64,000 bases of DNA from Chromobacterium haemolyticum (GCF_002081825.1 NZ_MUKU01000004.1:124001-188000); one strand, 5' to 3'; positions 46,303 through 57,190 are shown, counted from the first letter of the stretch. The notes: generated by a model not told the origin, from the letters alone. Translations and numbers: made by a program.

Positions 46303-48330
46303 ATGACCATTGCGTGCTCCCCTAGCCTCTATCGCCTTCCTCATCTCCCTCAACTCCTTGGCCGCGCCATCGTTTCTATCCCCGTTCGGGCGCCAAAGAC
46401 AGTCAATGCCGTAGCGGTTTGGGGTCATCGTCCAAGCGCTCGCTACGGTGAAGATTTGGCCATGCGGCTCAATATCCCCGTTCTACGGTTGGAAGACGGC
46501 TTCATCCGCTCGCTCGGACTGGGTGTAAAGGGACATCCGCCTTTATCGGTCGTCATGGACAACACCGGCATCTACTATGACTCGACCCGCCCATCTCAGC
46601 TGGAACAGCTGATCCTCGGCAGCGTCCTCTCCCCGACAGAACAAACCCGCGCCGCGCTTGGACTATCGTGGATAAGGCAGCATCGCCTGTCCAAATACAA
46701 CCATGCGCCGGCTCTGGCCCTGCCTCCGAAAAACGGACGCGCGCGCGCGCTGGTGCTGGACCAAACCTCAGACGACGCGTCGGTACGGTTGGGCGGCGCG
46801 GACGCACACACTTTTCAGGCCATGCTGGAAGCCGCCAGTCGAGAGCATCCAATGGCGGAAATCTGGGTGAAAACCCATCCCGACGTACTCGCCGGCAAAA
46901 AACGAGGTTTTCTGCCGCACCCGCCTCCCAACGTCAAATTGATCGCCGAAGACGCCTGCCCCCAATCGCTGCTGGCCCAAGTGGACGTGGTTTACACCGC
47001 CACCTCCCATATGGGCTTCGAAGCCTTGATCGCCGGCTGCCAAGTGGTCTGTTTCGGCATGCCCTGGTATGCGGGCTGGGGACTGACCGTTGATCGCCAT
47101 CCGGAAATGCCGACATTAAAGTTGCGCCGAAGCCGCCGGCGGACCTTGGAAGAACTGTTTCACGCTGCCTACCTGCGCTATGCCCGCTACATTCAGCCGG
47201 AAAGCGGCGAACCCGGCACCTTCTTCGACGTGGCCGAGTGGATTCATCTGAACCGGAGCTTGCGACAGCAGACCAACGGCGTATTGTGGTGCATCGGCAT
47301 GAGCTGGTGGAAACGCGCGGTGGTGTGGCCCTTCCTGAAGCACCCCGACAACCAGGTCCGATTTATCTCCCAGCCAGGCAAGCTGCCGCAGCAGCCTCCT
47401 CCCAACAGCAAGCTGGTGGCCTGGGGCATGGCGCAGGACGCCGCCGCCCTGGCGGCGCGGCGCGGCCTGCCCTTGCTCAGGATGGAAGACGGCTTTGTGC
47501 GCTCGTTGGGACTGGGCTCCGATCTGCTGCCCCCCATATCCGTGGTGGTGGACGATGCCGGCCTCTATTACGCGCCGACGCCCCGCTCGCGCCTGGAACG
47601 ATTGCTCGGAGAACTCCGGCTGGAGCCGCAGCAGATCCTCCGCGCCCAGCGCCTCAGACAACGGCTGCTTGAGCTGCGAATCAGCAAATACAATGTGGGC
47701 GACGCATTCGAGCTCGCCGCCGGGGCCGCCGGGAAAACCATTGTTCTGGTTCCCGGCCAAGTGGAAAACGACGCCTCCCTCCGTGAAGGCTCCCCCCGGC
47801 TAAAAGACAATCTGTCGCTGTTGCGCGAAGTGCGCCGACTACGGCCGCATGCCTGGTTGGTCTACAAACCGCACCCCGACGTCGCGTCCGGCAACCGTCG
47901 GGGCGCCGTCGCCGACCGGGAGATCGCGCGCTTGGCGGACCAAGTGGCGAACAACGCCGACATCCTCGCCTGCCTGGCCGTTGCCGATGAAGTCCACACC
48001 ATGACCTCCCAGACCGGATTCGAAGCGCTGTTGCGCGGCAAGCCGGTGCACTGCTACGGCATGCCCTTCTATGCAGGCTGGGGCCTGACCTGCGACCATT
48101 CGCCCCTGCCCGGCAAGCAGCGACGGCTCACACTGGAACAACTGGTCTATGGGACGTTGATAGCTTACCCGCGCTATGTGATTCCGGGCCAAGCGGGATT
48201 CGCCAGGGCCGAGGCCGCGATCGAGCACTTGTGGCGGCACAAACAGCAGTTCAAGCCAAGCCAGACCCGCTCGCACTGGCTGGCGAGACAGTGGCGCAAG
48301 GGCCTGGGCCTGTTGCGCACACTGCGTTGA
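46303..48330 (+). CDS. kpsC: Capsule Kdo-linker glycosyltransferase, dual module
   Basis: A 675-residue protein built of two similar halves: LEDGFIRSLGLGVKGHPPLS with CFGMPWYAGWGLT in the first, and MEDGFVRSLGLGSDLLPPIS with CYGMPFYAGWGLT in the second. KpsC proteins add alternating beta-Kdo residues to the lipid anchor of ABC-exported capsules, one module per linkage. GC content returns to the chromosomal level here, so this gene belongs to the conserved frame and not the insert. Confidence 0.95.
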   Translation: MTIACSPSLYRLPHLPQLLGRAIVSIPVRAPKTVNAVAVWGHRPSARYGEDLAMRLNIPVLRLEDGFIRSLGLGVKGHPPLSVVMDNTGIYYDSTRPSQLEQLILGSVLSPTEQTRAALGLSWIRQHRLSKYNHAPALALPPKNGRARALVLDQTSDDASVRLGGADAHTFQAMLEAASREHPMAEIWVKTHPDVLAGKKRGFLPHPPPNVKLIAEDACPQSLLAQVDVVYTATSHMGFEALIAGCQVVCFGMPWYAGWGLTVDRHPEMPTLKLRRSRRRTLEELFHAAYLRYARYIQPESGEPGTFFDVAEWIHLNRSLRQQTNGVLWCIGMSWWKRAVVWPFLKHPDNQVRFISQPGKLPQQPPPNSKLVAWGMAQDAAALAARRGLPLLRMEDGFVRSLGLGSDLLPPISVVVDDAGLYYAPTPRSRLERLLGELRLEPQQILRAQRLRQRLLELRISKYNVGDAFELAAGAAGKTIVLVPGQVENDASLREGSPRLKDNLSLLREVRRLRPHAWLVYKPHPDVASGNRRGAVADREIARLADQVANNADILACLAVADEVHTMTSQTGFEALLRGKPVHCYGMPFYAGWGLTCDHSPLPGKQRRLTLEQLVYGTLIAYPRYVIPGQAGFARAEAAIEHLWRHKQQFKPSQTRSHWLARQWRKGLGLLRTLR

Positions 48331-48340
48331 GCACGCGTCC

Positions 48341-49573
48341 ATGCTCGCCGCTCAAGCCCTGCTCTCCCATCACCGCCTGCTGCTATTGCAAGGACCAATG
48401 GGTCACTTCTTCAACCAACTGGCAGCTTGGTTGCGCCGCCATGGCGCTCACGTGGCCAAGATCAATTTCAACGGCGGGGATCGGCTATATCACCGGCATC
48501 TGGACGCCACCGACTACCGTGGACGCCCTGAGGATTTCACCCCTTGGCTGCGAGCGTTTCTACAGGCTCATCGCATCGACGCCGTCGTCTGCTTTGGCGA
48601 TTGCCGCCATTACCACCGCGCGGCGGCCCAAGTCTGCAAGGAACAGGCCATGGCTTTCTATGCCTTCGAGGAAGGCTATCTGCGGCCCGACTACATCACC
48701 CTGGAGCAAAACGGGGTCAATGCCCATTCCCGCTTGGCCTCCGATCCAGCCGCCATGCTGCGTTATGAGGCCGACAAGCTCCCCACCCCCATCCCCACCA
48801 GAGCCTCTTTTCGCCGGATGGCTTGCAGCGCCGCTGCCTATTATGCCGCGGGCTGGTTTTGGCGCACGCGCTACCCGCACTATCGTCATCACAAGGACTT
48901 TTCGCCTTTTCGCGAGTGCTTCTGCTGGCTGCGCGCCGGTTGGCGCAAAGCGCTGTATCACGCGCTAGAGCACAAGCTGCGCCGCCGTATCCTGCGGGAA
49001 TGGAACCAACGCTATTTTCTAGTGCCTTTGCAAGTCTTCAACGATAGCCAGGTACTGCATCACAGCCCTTATCGGGATGTGCGCGACTTCATCGCGGAAG
49101 TGATCTTTTCTTTTTCGCAATACGCTCCCGAGCATGCAGCTCTGGTGCTGAAACACCATCCTTTGGACCGCGGACACAGAAACTACGCCACCTATATCCG
49201 TGGGCTGGCCCGTCAAAATCATGTCGGATCCCGCGTGTTCTACATCCACGACGGCCATTTGCCCAGCCTGCTGAAACATAGCCTGGGCGTGGTCACCATC
49301 AATAGCACCGTCGGCTTGTCCTCCTTGCATCACGACAAGCCTTTGATCACCATGGGACGAGCGCTATACGATATTCCGGGCCTGACTTGCCAAACCGAGC
49401 TGCATCGATTCTGGCGCAAGCCAACGCCTCCCCAAGCCCGGCTGTACCGGAAACTGCGTTCCTACCTCGTCAAACATACCCAGTTGAACGGCGCTTACTT
49501 TGGCCATTCGCCCTGGCTGAAGCAACGTTTTTCCCCTGACCCGCTCGCGGCAGTGAATCAAACCGTCCGCTAG
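48341..49573 (+). CDS. kpsS: Capsule Kdo-linker glycosyltransferase, first residue
   Basis: A 410-residue protein of the KpsS/LipB family, with LLLLQGPMGHFFNQLAAWL at the start, FEEGYLRPDYITLEQNGVN in the middle and LKHSLGVVTINSTVGLSSL near the end. In the family it puts the first beta-Kdo on the lipid, which KpsC then extends. It starts 10 bases after kpsC. Confidence 0.94.
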   Translation: MLAAQALLSHHRLLLLQGPMGHFFNQLAAWLRRHGAHVAKINFNGGDRLYHRHLDATDYRGRPEDFTPWLRAFLQAHRIDAVVCFGDCRHYHRAAAQVCKEQAMAFYAFEEGYLRPDYITLEQNGVNAHSRLASDPAAMLRYEADKLPTPIPTRASFRRMACSAAAYYAAGWFWRTRYPHYRHHKDFSPFRECFCWLRAGWRKALYHALEHKLRRRILREWNQRYFLVPLQVFNDSQVLHHSPYRDVRDFIAEVIFSFSQYAPEHAALVLKHHPLDRGHRNYATYIRGLARQNHVGSRVFYIHDGHLPSLLKHSLGVVTINSTVGLSSLHHDKPLITMGRALYDIPGLTCQTELHRFWRKPTPPQARLYRKLRSYLVKHTQLNGAYFGHSPWLKQRFSPDPLAAVNQTVR

Positions 49574-49818
49574 CGCCGCCCAAGGCTTGGCGGTGTAAAC
49601 GCCGCTTATTCATACCCCGCCCCAAACCGCTGCCTTTTACAAATCGTCGGCCGGCTTTGCCCACACAGCGCATCACAGAAAACGTATTGAACTCCAGGGG
49701 CTTTAAACTCAGAATTGGCAGTTGAGGGACGATAAGGTCAAAAACGCTACCCGGCCTTACAAACAGCCGCCCTCTCTAATATTTATTTTTGAGCACGCAG
49801 CAATACTGAAAGAACAAT

Positions 49819-50880
49819 ATGAGCATTTTGGTAACCGGCGGCGCCGGCTTCATCGGCGGCAATTTCGTGCTGGACTGGCTGGCACAGAGCGATGAACGCA
49901 TCATCAACCTCGACGCGCTGACCTACGCCGGCAATCTCGACACTCTGAAAACGCTTGAACAGGACTCGCGCCACGTCTTCGTGCGCGGAGACATCGGCGA
50001 CCACGCGCTGGTCAGCGCCCTGCTGGCAGAGCACCAGCCGCGGGCGGTGATCAATTTCGCCGCGGAAAGCCATGTCGACCGCTCCATCCACGGGCCGGGC
50101 GACTTCATCCAGACCAATGTGGTGGGCACCTTCAATCTGCTGGAGAGCGTGCGCGGCTACTGGACAGGGCTGGCGGACGCGGACCGCACCGCCTTCCGCC
50201 TGCTGCACGTGTCCACCGACGAAGTCTACGGCACGCTGGGACCCGACGACGCGCCCTTCTCCGAGCGCCACCGCTATGAGCCCAACAGCCCCTACTCGGC
50301 GTCCAAGGCCGCGTCCGACCACCTGGTGCGCGCCTGGCACCACACCTACGGCCTGCCGGTGCTGACCACCAATTGCAGTAACAACTACGGCCCCTATCAT
50401 TTCCCGGAAAAGTTGATTCCGCTGGTGATCCTCAACGCCCTGGCCGGCAAGCCGCTGCCCATCTACGGCGACGGCTGCCAGGTGCGCGACTGGCTCTACG
50501 TCAGAGACCATTGCTCCGCCATACGCCGCGTGCTGGAAGCCGGCGCGCCGGGCGAAACCTATAACGTCGGCGGCTGGAACGAAAAAACCAATCTGGACGT
50601 AGTGAAGACCATCTGCGCGCTGCTGGACGAACTGGCGCCGCACGCCAACCCGGCTCGCCGCTACGCCGAGCAGATCGCCTTCGTCGCCGATCGCCCCGGC
50701 CACGACCGCCGCTACGCGATAGACGCGCGCAAGCTGGAGCGTGAATTGGGCTGGAAACCACAGGAAACCTTCGATAGCGGCATTCGCAAAACCGTAGCCT
50801 GGTATCTGCAACATCAAGACTGGGTGGCCAACGTCAGCAGCGGCGCCTATCGCGACTGGGTGAACCAGCACTATGGCTGA
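49819..50880 (+). CDS. rmlB: dTDP-glucose 4,6-dehydratase
   Basis: A 353-residue extended SDR with [17 protein letters not shown], the catalytic Tyr-Lys in [15 protein letters not shown], and [10 protein letters not shown]. It makes dTDP-4-keto-6-deoxyglucose, the second step toward dTDP-L-rhamnose. It is the first of four tightly packed rml genes and overlaps rmlD by 8 bases. The 245 bases upstream hold no gene; they include the AT-rich promoter region. Confidence 0.95.
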   Translation: MSILVTGGAGFIGGNFVLDWLAQSDERIINLDALTYAGNLDTLKTLEQDSRHVFVRGDIGDHALVSALLAEHQPRAVINFAAESHVDRSIHGPGDFIQTNVVGTFNLLESVRGYWTGLADADRTAFRLLHVSTDEVYGTLGPDDAPFSERHRYEPNSPYSASKAASDHLVRAWHHTYGLPVLTTNCSNNYGPYHFPEKLIPLVILNALAGKPLPIYGDGCQVRDWLYVRDHCSAIRRVLEAGAPGETYNVGGWNEKTNLDVVKTICALLDELAPHANPARRYAEQIAFVADRPGHDRRYAIDARKLERELGWKPQETFDSGIRKTVAWYLQHQDWVANVSSGAYRDWVNQHYG

Positions 50881-51799
50881 ACGCGCTCCCACCATACTGC
50901 TGACCGGGGTCAACGGCCAGCTCGGTCATCAGCTGCGGACCGCGCTGGCGCCGCTGGGCAATATCGTCGCGTTGAACCGGACCGAACTGGACCTGAGCCA
51001 GGCCGCCAGCATCCTCCAGGCACTGGAGCGCCACCAGCCCGACATCATCGTCAACCCCGCCGCTTACACCGCAGTGGACCGCGCCGAGAGCGAGGTGGAG
51101 CAAGCGCATGCGGTCAACGCCGCCGCGCCGGGGCTGCTGGCGCAGTGGGCGGCGCGGCGACAAGCGCTCTTGCTGCATTACTCCACTGACTATGTGTTCG
51201 ACGGCGCTGGCGAACGGCCTTGGCGCGAGGACGACCCGGCCCGGCCGCGCTCGGTCTACGGCCAGAGCAAATGGGAGGGCGAGGAGGCGGTGCGCGCCGC
51301 CGCGCCTCGGCATTTGATCCTCCGCACCAGTTGGGTATTCGGCGCCCATGGCGGCAATTTCCTGAAGACCATTCTGCGCCTGGCCCGGGAGCGCGACAGC
51401 TTGCGGGTGGTCGCCGATCAGATCGGCGCGCCCACCTCCACCGCGCTGATCGCCGACGTGACCGTGGCGCTGCTGCGCGACTATCTGCGCAAGCCGGCCG
51501 ACTTCGCCTACGGCAGCTACCACCTGGCGGCGCAGGGCGAAACCAGCTGGCACGGCTATGCCCGCTTCCTGGTCGCCGAGGCGGAAAAACTGGGCTGCAC
51601 GCTGCGGCTGTCGCCCGCCGACATCGCACCCATCGCCACCGCCGACTACCCATTGCCGGCTCCCCGCCCCGCCAACTCCCGGCTCGACTGCGCCAAGCTG
51701 CAGCGGACCTTCGGCCTCGCGCTGCCATGCTGGGAAAGCGGCGTCGAACAAGTGCTGGCCGAACTCGCCGCCCAGCCGCAACAGAAAGAGATCCAATGA
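50873..51799 (+). CDS. rmlD: dTDP-4-dehydrorhamnose reductase
   Basis: A 308-residue NADPH-dependent reductase: [17 protein letters not shown] at the start, [24 protein letters not shown] and the Tyr-Lys of YGQSKWEGE. It forms dTDP-L-rhamnose, the last step of the path. It overlaps rmlB by 8 bases and rmlA by 4. Confidence 0.95.
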   Translation: MAERAPTILLTGVNGQLGHQLRTALAPLGNIVALNRTELDLSQAASILQALERHQPDIIVNPAAYTAVDRAESEVEQAHAVNAAAPGLLAQWAARRQALLLHYSTDYVFDGAGERPWREDDPARPRSVYGQSKWEGEEAVRAAAPRHLILRTSWVFGAHGGNFLKTILRLARERDSLRVVADQIGAPTSTALIADVTVALLRDYLRKPADFAYGSYHLAAQGETSWHGYARFLVAEAEKLGCTLRLSPADIAPIATADYPLPAPRPANSRLDCAKLQRTFGLALPCWESGVEQVLAELAAQPQQKEIQ

Positions 51800-52683
51800 C
51801 TCAGGCACGCAAAGGCATCATCCTGGCCGGCGGCTCCGGCACCCGGCTCTACCCGGCCACCATTTCGGTCAGCAAGCAATTGCTGCCCATCTACGACAAG
51901 CCGATGATCTACTATCCGCTGACCACGCTGATGCTGGCCGGCATCCGCGAGATCCTGATCATCTCCACCCCACAGGACACGCCGCGCTTCGAACAGCTGC
52001 TGGGCGACGGCGGCCAATGGGGCATCCAGCTGCAATACGCGGTGCAGCCCAGCCCGGACGGCCTGGCCCAGGCCTTCATCATCGGCGAGGATTTCCTGGC
52101 CGGCGCGCCGTCCGCGTTGGTGCTGGGCGACAACATCTATTACGGCCACGACTTTTCCGCCTTGCTGCAGGACGCCAACGCCAAGCGTAGCGGCGCCAGC
52201 GTGTTCGCCTATCGCGTCAACGACCCGGAGCGCTACGGCGTAGTGGCCTTCGACGCCGACGGCCAGGCCCTGTCCATCGAGGAAAAGCCGGCGCAGCCCA
52301 AATCCAATTACGCGGTAACCGGCTTGTACTTCTACGACGAGCAGGTAGTCGACATCGCCAAGTCCATCAAACCCTCGCCGCGCGGCGAACTGGAGATCAC
52401 CGACGTCAACAACGTCTATTTGCAACAGGGACAGCTATCGGTGCAAACCATGGGCCGCGGCTACGCCTGGCTGGACACCGGCACGCATGAATCGATGCTG
52501 GAAGCCAGCCAGTTCATCGCCACCATCGAAAGTCGCCAAGGCCTGAAAGTGGCCTGCCCGGAAGAAGTGGCTTACCGCTCCGGCTGGATAGGCGACGAAC
52601 AGGTACGCCAGCTAGCCAAACCGCTGCAGAAAACCGGCTACGGCCGTTATCTGTTGGCGATGCTGGATCAGCCAGTCTATTGA
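51796..52683 (+). CDS. rmlA: Glucose-1-phosphate thymidylyltransferase
   Basis: A 295-residue nucleotidyltransferase with [20 protein letters not shown] and [20 protein letters not shown], then [12 protein letters not shown]. It makes dTDP-glucose, the first step. The ATG overlaps the rmlD stop (ATGA); the frame is open far upstream, but the earlier part is the shadow of rmlD. Confidence 0.96.
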   Translation: MTQARKGIILAGGSGTRLYPATISVSKQLLPIYDKPMIYYPLTTLMLAGIREILIISTPQDTPRFEQLLGDGGQWGIQLQYAVQPSPDGLAQAFIIGEDFLAGAPSALVLGDNIYYGHDFSALLQDANAKRSGASVFAYRVNDPERYGVVAFDADGQALSIEEKPAQPKSNYAVTGLYFYDEQVVDIAKSIKPSPRGELEITDVNNVYLQQGQLSVQTMGRGYAWLDTGTHESMLEASQFIATIESRQGLKVACPEEVAYRSGWIGDEQVRQLAKPLQKTGYGRYLLAMLDQPVY

Positions 52684-52699
52684 TACCGACGAGCAACGC

Positions 52700-53245
52700 A
52701 TGAATATCATCAACACCGTCATTTCCGACGTCAAAATCATCGAGCCCACCGTGTTCGGCGACGAGCGCGGCTTCTTCTTCGAAAGCTTCAATCAGCAGCG
52801 CTTCGAAGCCGCCGTCGGCTGCTCAGTCCACTTCGTTCAGGACAATCACAGCCGTTCGGCCAAAGGCGTGCTGCGCGGCCTGCACTATCAATTGGCGCCG
52901 CACGCTCAAGGCAAGCTGGTTCGGGTGATCGAAGGCGAGGTCTTCGACGTCGCCGTCGACATCCGCCGCGGCTCGGCCAGTTTCGGCCAATGGGTGGGCG
53001 CGCGCCTGTCCGCCGCCAACAAGCGTCAGTTATGGGTGCCGCCGGGCTTCGCCCACGGCTTTCTCACCCTGTCGGACAGCGCCGAGTTTCTGTACAAGAC
53101 CACGGATTATTGGTTCAAGGATCTGGAACGCGCCATTGCCTGGAACGACCCGGAGCTGGGCATCGCCTGGCCGCTGGACGAAGAGCCCCAACTGTCGCCT
53201 AAGGACGGCGCCGCGCCTGGCCTGCGCCAGGCCGAACTGGGCTGA
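52700..53245 (+). CDS. rmlC: dTDP-4-dehydrorhamnose 3,5-epimerase
   Basis: A 181-residue cupin-type epimerase: GDERGFFFESFNQQRF, the catalytic His region VLRGLHYQLAPHAQGKLVRV, and VPPGFAHGFLTLSD. It completes rmlBDAC. No rhamnosyltransferase is in the window, so the dTDP-rhamnose may go to lipopolysaccharide or to the capsule. Confidence 0.96.
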   Translation: MNIINTVISDVKIIEPTVFGDERGFFFESFNQQRFEAAVGCSVHFVQDNHSRSAKGVLRGLHYQLAPHAQGKLVRVIEGEVFDVAVDIRRGSASFGQWVGARLSAANKRQLWVPPGFAHGFLTLSDSAEFLYKTTDYWFKDLERAIAWNDPELGIAWPLDEEPQLSPKDGAAPGLRQAELG

Positions 53246-53267
53246 GCTGGATCCAAGCCCGGAAATG

Positions 53268-53298
53268 AAAACAGCGCCGCTTGCGGCGCTGTTTCTCT
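53268..53298. terminator. Terminator between rmlC and purD
   Basis: AAACAGCGCCGC and GCGGCGCTGTTT form a near-continuous stem with T- and A-runs on the two sides, so it can serve both converging operons. Confidence 0.75.
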
Positions 53299-53314
53299 AT
53301 CAAACGGCAAGACG

Positions 53315-54592
53315 CTAATGTTTGCGGCCGATCGCGCGCGCGCCTATGTCGCGGCGCAACTGCTTGCCGGCGAACTGAATCTGGTCGGCCAACACGTAAG
53401 CCTTGCCCTGCGCCATCTTGACGCTGTCGCCCAGGCCTACCGCGCACAGCACGCGCCCGCCGTTGCTGCGCAGCTGCTTGCCCGCGTCCAGGCTGACGCC
53501 GGCGTGGAACACCATGCCGTCCTCGCTCTCCGGCGGAAGACCGCTGATCAGATCGCCCTTGCGCGGCGCTTCCGGATAGCCTTCGGCCGCCAGCACCACG
53601 CCCAGCGCCACGCGCCGGTCCCATTCCGCCTCCACCTGGTTCAGGCGGCCGTTGACGCCGGCTTCCAGCAGCACGGTAAAATCAGACTTCAGCCGCGCCA
53701 TGATGGGCTGGGTTTCAGGATCGCCGAAGCGGCAATTGAACTCGATGGTATAAGGATTGCCCTGGGCATCTATCATCAGCCCGGCATAGAGAAAACCGGT
53801 ATAGCTGTGGCCGTCCTTCTTCATGCCCAGCACCGTGGGCAGGATGATTTCGCGCATCACCCGGTTGTGCACCGCCGGCGTCACCACCGGCGCCGGGCTG
53901 TACGCGCCCATGCCGCCGGTGTTCGGGCCCTGATCATTGTCCAGCAGCCGCTTGTGGTCCTGGCTGGTGGCCATGGGCAGCACGTGGTCGCCGTCCACCA
54001 TCACGATGAAGCTGGCCTCCTCGCCTTGCAGGAAGTCCTCGATCACCACGCGCGCGCCGGCGCTGCCCATCTTGTTGCCCACCAGCATGTCGTCGATGGC
54101 CGCGTGCGCCTCGTCCAGCGTCAAGGCCACCACCACGCCCTTGCCTGCGGCCAGGCCGTCGGCTTTGATCACGATGGGCGCGCCCTTGGCGTCGACATAA
54201 GCATGGGCGGCGGCAGCGTCGCTGAAGGTTTCATAAGCGGCGGTGGGGATGCCGTGGCGCTTCATGAAGGCCTTGGCGAAATCCTTGGAGCTTTCCAACT
54301 GCGCGCAGTATTGAGTGGGGCCGAATATCCGCAGCCCCTCGGCGCGGAAGGCGTCCACCACGCCGGCCGCCAACGGCGCTTCCGGGCCCACCACGGTCAG
54401 CTCGATTTTCTCCTGCTTGGCGAAAGCCACCCATTCCGCCACGCTGCCGAGCTCGACGTTGGTCAGATTGGGGTCCAGCGCGGTGCCGGCGTTGCCGGGC
54501 GCGACGAAGACCTTGGACACCCGGCGCGACTTGGCGATGCGCCAGGCCAGCGCGTGCTCGCGCCCGCCGGAGCCGATTACCAGTACTTTCAT
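53315..54592 (-). CDS. purD: Phosphoribosylamine-glycine ligase
   Basis: A 425-residue ATP-grasp enzyme that makes glycinamide ribonucleotide in purine synthesis. It starts MKVLVIGSGGREHALAW; VIKADGLAAGKGVVVA, NTGGMGAYSPAP and EFNCRFGDPETQP are all present. GGAG lies eight bases before the ATG at 54592. The pur genes purH and purD are on the same strand with the pagP-like gene between them. Confidence 0.96.
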   Translation of the reverse strand: MKVLVIGSGGREHALAWRIAKSRRVSKVFVAPGNAGTALDPNLTNVELGSVAEWVAFAKQEKIELTVVGPEAPLAAGVVDAFRAEGLRIFGPTQYCAQLESSKDFAKAFMKRHGIPTAAYETFSDAAAAHAYVDAKGAPIVIKADGLAAGKGVVVALTLDEAHAAIDDMLVGNKMGSAGARVVIEDFLQGEEASFIVMVDGDHVLPMATSQDHKRLLDNDQGPNTGGMGAYSPAPVVTPAVHNRVMREIILPTVLGMKKDGHSYTGFLYAGLMIDAQGNPYTIEFNCRFGDPETQPIMARLKSDFTVLLEAGVNGRLNQVEAEWDRRVALGVVLAAEGYPEAPRKGDLISGLPPESEDGMVFHAGVSLDAGKQLRSNGGRVLCAVGLGDSVKMAQGKAYVLADQIQFAGKQLRRDIGARAIGRKH

Positions 54593-54649
54593 GTGCAATG
54601 CTCCACTCGTTTTTGCGGCGCGCCTCGGCGCACCGGATTTCTCATTCGA

Positions 54650-55243
54650 TCACAATTGCCAACGCAACCAGGCAAACAGGACATTGCCGTTGTTATGCCC
54701 GCCCGGGATATAAGTGGCCTGCAAGGCCAGGCGGCGGTATTCCACCGACACCAGCGGCAGCACCGCCGGCAGCGGCGCATAACTGTAGTCCGAGCGCGCG
54801 GTGACGCCGGCGGTAAAGCCCGCGCCCAAGCGCCAGCCATCCAGCGGACGCCACATTTTTTGGAAGGCGTAGCCCACGAAGGGCTCCACATCCTTATGCG
54901 AATCAAGGAAGGCCATCGCGTACACCGCGTGCCAATCGCCGTCGGCGTCGTAGCGATAACGTCCCGCACCCAAGCCCCACGGCCGTTCGTTGAACTGCTT
55001 GATCTTCTCTCTATCGTAGAAGGCCCGGTTGTGCCACGTCACCGCCGGCACGTACAGCTCGTACTGGTCGGAACGCCAGGCCGCCTCGATATTAGCGCGG
55101 CCGCGTTGCCAGAAACCTTGCGATTCGGCGGCCGGCTCTTCGGCCCGCGCCGCCAGGCTGCAGGACGCCAACAAGCCGGCGCCCAGCCAACAGACAATTG
55201 CTCTCATCAGAAAAACAACAAATCCATGCAAAGAAGCCGGCAT
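54650..55243 (-). CDS. pagP: PagP-like lipid A palmitoyltransferase
   Basis: A 197-residue outer-membrane beta-barrel protein. After a signal sequence ending near AARAEEP, the mature part has YELYVPAVTWHNRAFYD and AFLDSHKDVEPFVGYAF. The His and the Asp-Ser pair match the catalytic residues of PagP, which moves palmitate from phospholipid to lipid A and helps resist antimicrobial peptides. The signal region also contains LLASC, which could be read as a lipobox. The ATG at 55243 has GGAGGAGG five bases upstream. It lies between purH and purD. Confidence 0.88.
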   Translation of the reverse strand: MPASLHGFVVFLMRAIVCWLGAGLLASCSLAARAEEPAAESQGFWQRGRANIEAAWRSDQYELYVPAVTWHNRAFYDREKIKQFNERPWGLGAGRYRYDADGDWHAVYAMAFLDSHKDVEPFVGYAFQKMWRPLDGWRLGAGFTAGVTARSDYSYAPLPAVLPLVSVEYRRLALQATYIPGGHNNGNVLFAWLRWQL

Positions 55244-55272
55244 GCCGGCCTCCTCCGGTTAATCGGAAAAAC

Positions 55273-56850
55273 TCAGTGGCGGAAGTGACGCACTCCGGTC
55301 AGCACCATCGCGATGCCATGCTCGTCGGCGGCGGCGAAGACTTCTTCGTCGCGCATCGAACCACCCGGCTGGATGATGGCCTTGATTCCCTGTTCGGCGA
55401 TGACGTCGATGCCGTCGCGGAAGGGGAAGAAGGCGTCGGACGACGCCACCGCGCCCTGCAGGCTCAAGCCGGCGTCCGCCGCCTTGCGCGCCGCGATGCG
55501 GGTGGAGTCCACGCGGCTCATCTGACCGGCGCCGATACCGGCAGTCTGACCATTTTTACAGAAAACAATTGCATTCGACTTCACATATTTCGCCACGCGC
55601 CAGGCAAACAACAGGTCGGACAGCTCCTGCGGCGTCGGTTGACGTTGGGTCACCACGCGCAACTCGTCCAGGCCCACATTGCGGATGTCCGGCGTCTGCA
55701 CCAGCACGCCGCCGCCAACGCGCTTCAGTTCGAAGCGGTTGGAGCCGGCTTCCAACGGAATTTCCAGCACGCGCACATTCTTCTTGGCGGCGATGACGGC
55801 CTTGGCTTCCTCGGTGAAAGCCGGCGCGATCAACACTTCCAGGAACTGGCCGGTCACCGCTTCCACCGTGGGGGCGTCCACCGGGCGGTTGAAGGCGATG
55901 ATGCCGCCGAAAGCGCTGGTGGTGTCGGTGGCGAAAGCCAGCCGATAGGCGCTTAGCGTGTCGCCCGCCACCGCCACGCCGCAGGGGTTGGCGTGCTTCA
56001 CGATGACGCAGGCGGTATCCTCGAAGGTCTTCACTGCCTCCCAGGCGGCGTCGGCGTCGGCGATATTGTTGTAGGACAGTTCCTTGCCTTGCAGCTGGCG
56101 GTAATTGGCGATGGAGCCGGCGGCCGGGTCCAGATCGCGGTAGAAGGCGGCCGCCTGGTGCGGGTTCTCTCCGTAACGCATGCCCTGAACTTTGACGAAC
56201 TGAGCGTTGAGGCGTTTGGGGAAGGCCACGCGTTCCGGCTTGCCCGCCAGCGCGCCGTCGGCCAGGCTGGTCAGATAGTTGGAAATGGCGCCGTCGTAGG
56301 CCGCGGTGTGAGTGAAGGCCTTCTTGGCCAACTCAAAGCGAGTGGCCTTGGACAGCGCGCCGCCGTTGGCGCGCATTTCCTCGGCCAGCGCCGCGTAATC
56401 GGCGGCGTCGGTGACGATGGCCACGTGCGCCCAGTTCTTGGCGGCGGAACGCACCATGGTCGGCCCGCCGATGTCGATGTTCTCAATCGCGTCTTCCAGC
56501 TCGCAGTCCGGATTGGCGATGGTGGCTTCAAACGGGTAGAGGTTGACGCAGACCAGATCGATGTTGCCGATATCGTGCTCGGCCATCTTGGCCACGTGTT
56601 CCGGCAGATCACGGCGGCCCAGGATGCCGCCGTGCACTTTCGGATGCAAGGTCTTGACCCGGCCGTCCAGCATTTCCGGGAAGCCGGTGTAGTCGGACAC
56701 CTCGGTCACCGACACGCCGGCGTCGGCCAGCAGTTTGGCGGTGCCGCCGGTGGACAGGATGTGCACGCCTTGGGAGGCCAGGGCCTGGGCGAATTCCAGA
56801 ATGCCGCTCTTGTCGGAGACGCTGATCAGCGCGCGTTCGATTTTGCTCAT
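55273..56850 (-). CDS. purH: Bifunctional AICAR transformylase / IMP cyclohydrolase
   Basis: A 525-residue enzyme for the last two steps of IMP synthesis. The N-terminal cyclohydrolase part has [18 protein letters not shown] and [13 protein letters not shown]. The transformylase part has [25 protein letters not shown] and the C-terminal ISSDAFFPF-like [15 protein letters not shown]. It is followed by pagP and purD on the same strand. Confidence 0.96.
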   Translation of the reverse strand: MSKIERALISVSDKSGILEFAQALASQGVHILSTGGTAKLLADAGVSVTEVSDYTGFPEMLDGRVKTLHPKVHGGILGRRDLPEHVAKMAEHDIGNIDLVCVNLYPFEATIANPDCELEDAIENIDIGGPTMVRSAAKNWAHVAIVTDAADYAALAEEMRANGGALSKATRFELAKKAFTHTAAYDGAISNYLTSLADGALAGKPERVAFPKRLNAQFVKVQGMRYGENPHQAAAFYRDLDPAAGSIANYRQLQGKELSYNNIADADAAWEAVKTFEDTACVIVKHANPCGVAVAGDTLSAYRLAFATDTTSAFGGIIAFNRPVDAPTVEAVTGQFLEVLIAPAFTEEAKAVIAAKKNVRVLEIPLEAGSNRFELKRVGGGVLVQTPDIRNVGLDELRVVTQRQPTPQELSDLLFAWRVAKYVKSNAIVFCKNGQTAGIGAGQMSRVDSTRIAARKAADAGLSLQGAVASSDAFFPFRDGIDVIAEQGIKAIIQPGGSMRDEEVFAAADEHGIAMVLTGVRHFRH

Positions 56851-56880
56851 GGTTCTCTACCGCGTTAACTAAAAAGGAAC

Positions 56881-56919
56881 ACAAAAAAAACCGGCCACCC
56901 TATTCGGTATGGCCGGTTT
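56881..56919 (-). terminator. Intrinsic terminator after fis
   Basis: AAACCGGCCA (56888-56897) pairs with TGGCCGGTTT (56910-56919); on the minus strand a T-run follows. It ends dusB-fis transcripts before purH. Confidence 0.75.
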
Positions 56920-56923
56920 GTCT

Positions 56924-57160
56924 TCATATCAAATCATAAGACTTCATCTTTTTGCGCAGGGTGTTGCGGTTCAATCCCAGCAACTCCGCCGCCCGGGTCT
57001 GATTGCCCTGGGTGTGTATCAGCACCACCTCGAGCAATGGCTTTTCCACGCAAGCCAACACCATGTCGTAGATGGCGGAGGGGTTCTCGCCATCCAGGTC
57101 CCTGAAATACTGTTCCATCGCCAGCCGCACCGACTGCGAGATATGGTCATTGTTCTGCAT
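56924..57160 (-). CDS. fis: DNA-binding protein Fis
   Basis: A 78-residue nucleoid protein. The C-terminal helix-turn-helix is TQGNQTRAAELLGLNRNTLRKKMKSYDL. It bends DNA and adjusts rRNA and other promoters to growth rate. The ATG at 57160 gives the usual short betaproteobacterial form. It follows dusB by 30 bases, the conserved dusB-fis operon. Confidence 0.95.
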   Translation of the reverse strand: MQNNDHISQSVRLAMEQYFRDLDGENPSAIYDMVLACVEKPLLEVVLIHTQGNQTRAAELLGLNRNTLRKKMKSYDLI

Positions 57161-57190
57161 GGTTATTATTCTGTCCAAGTCTGATTGGAA

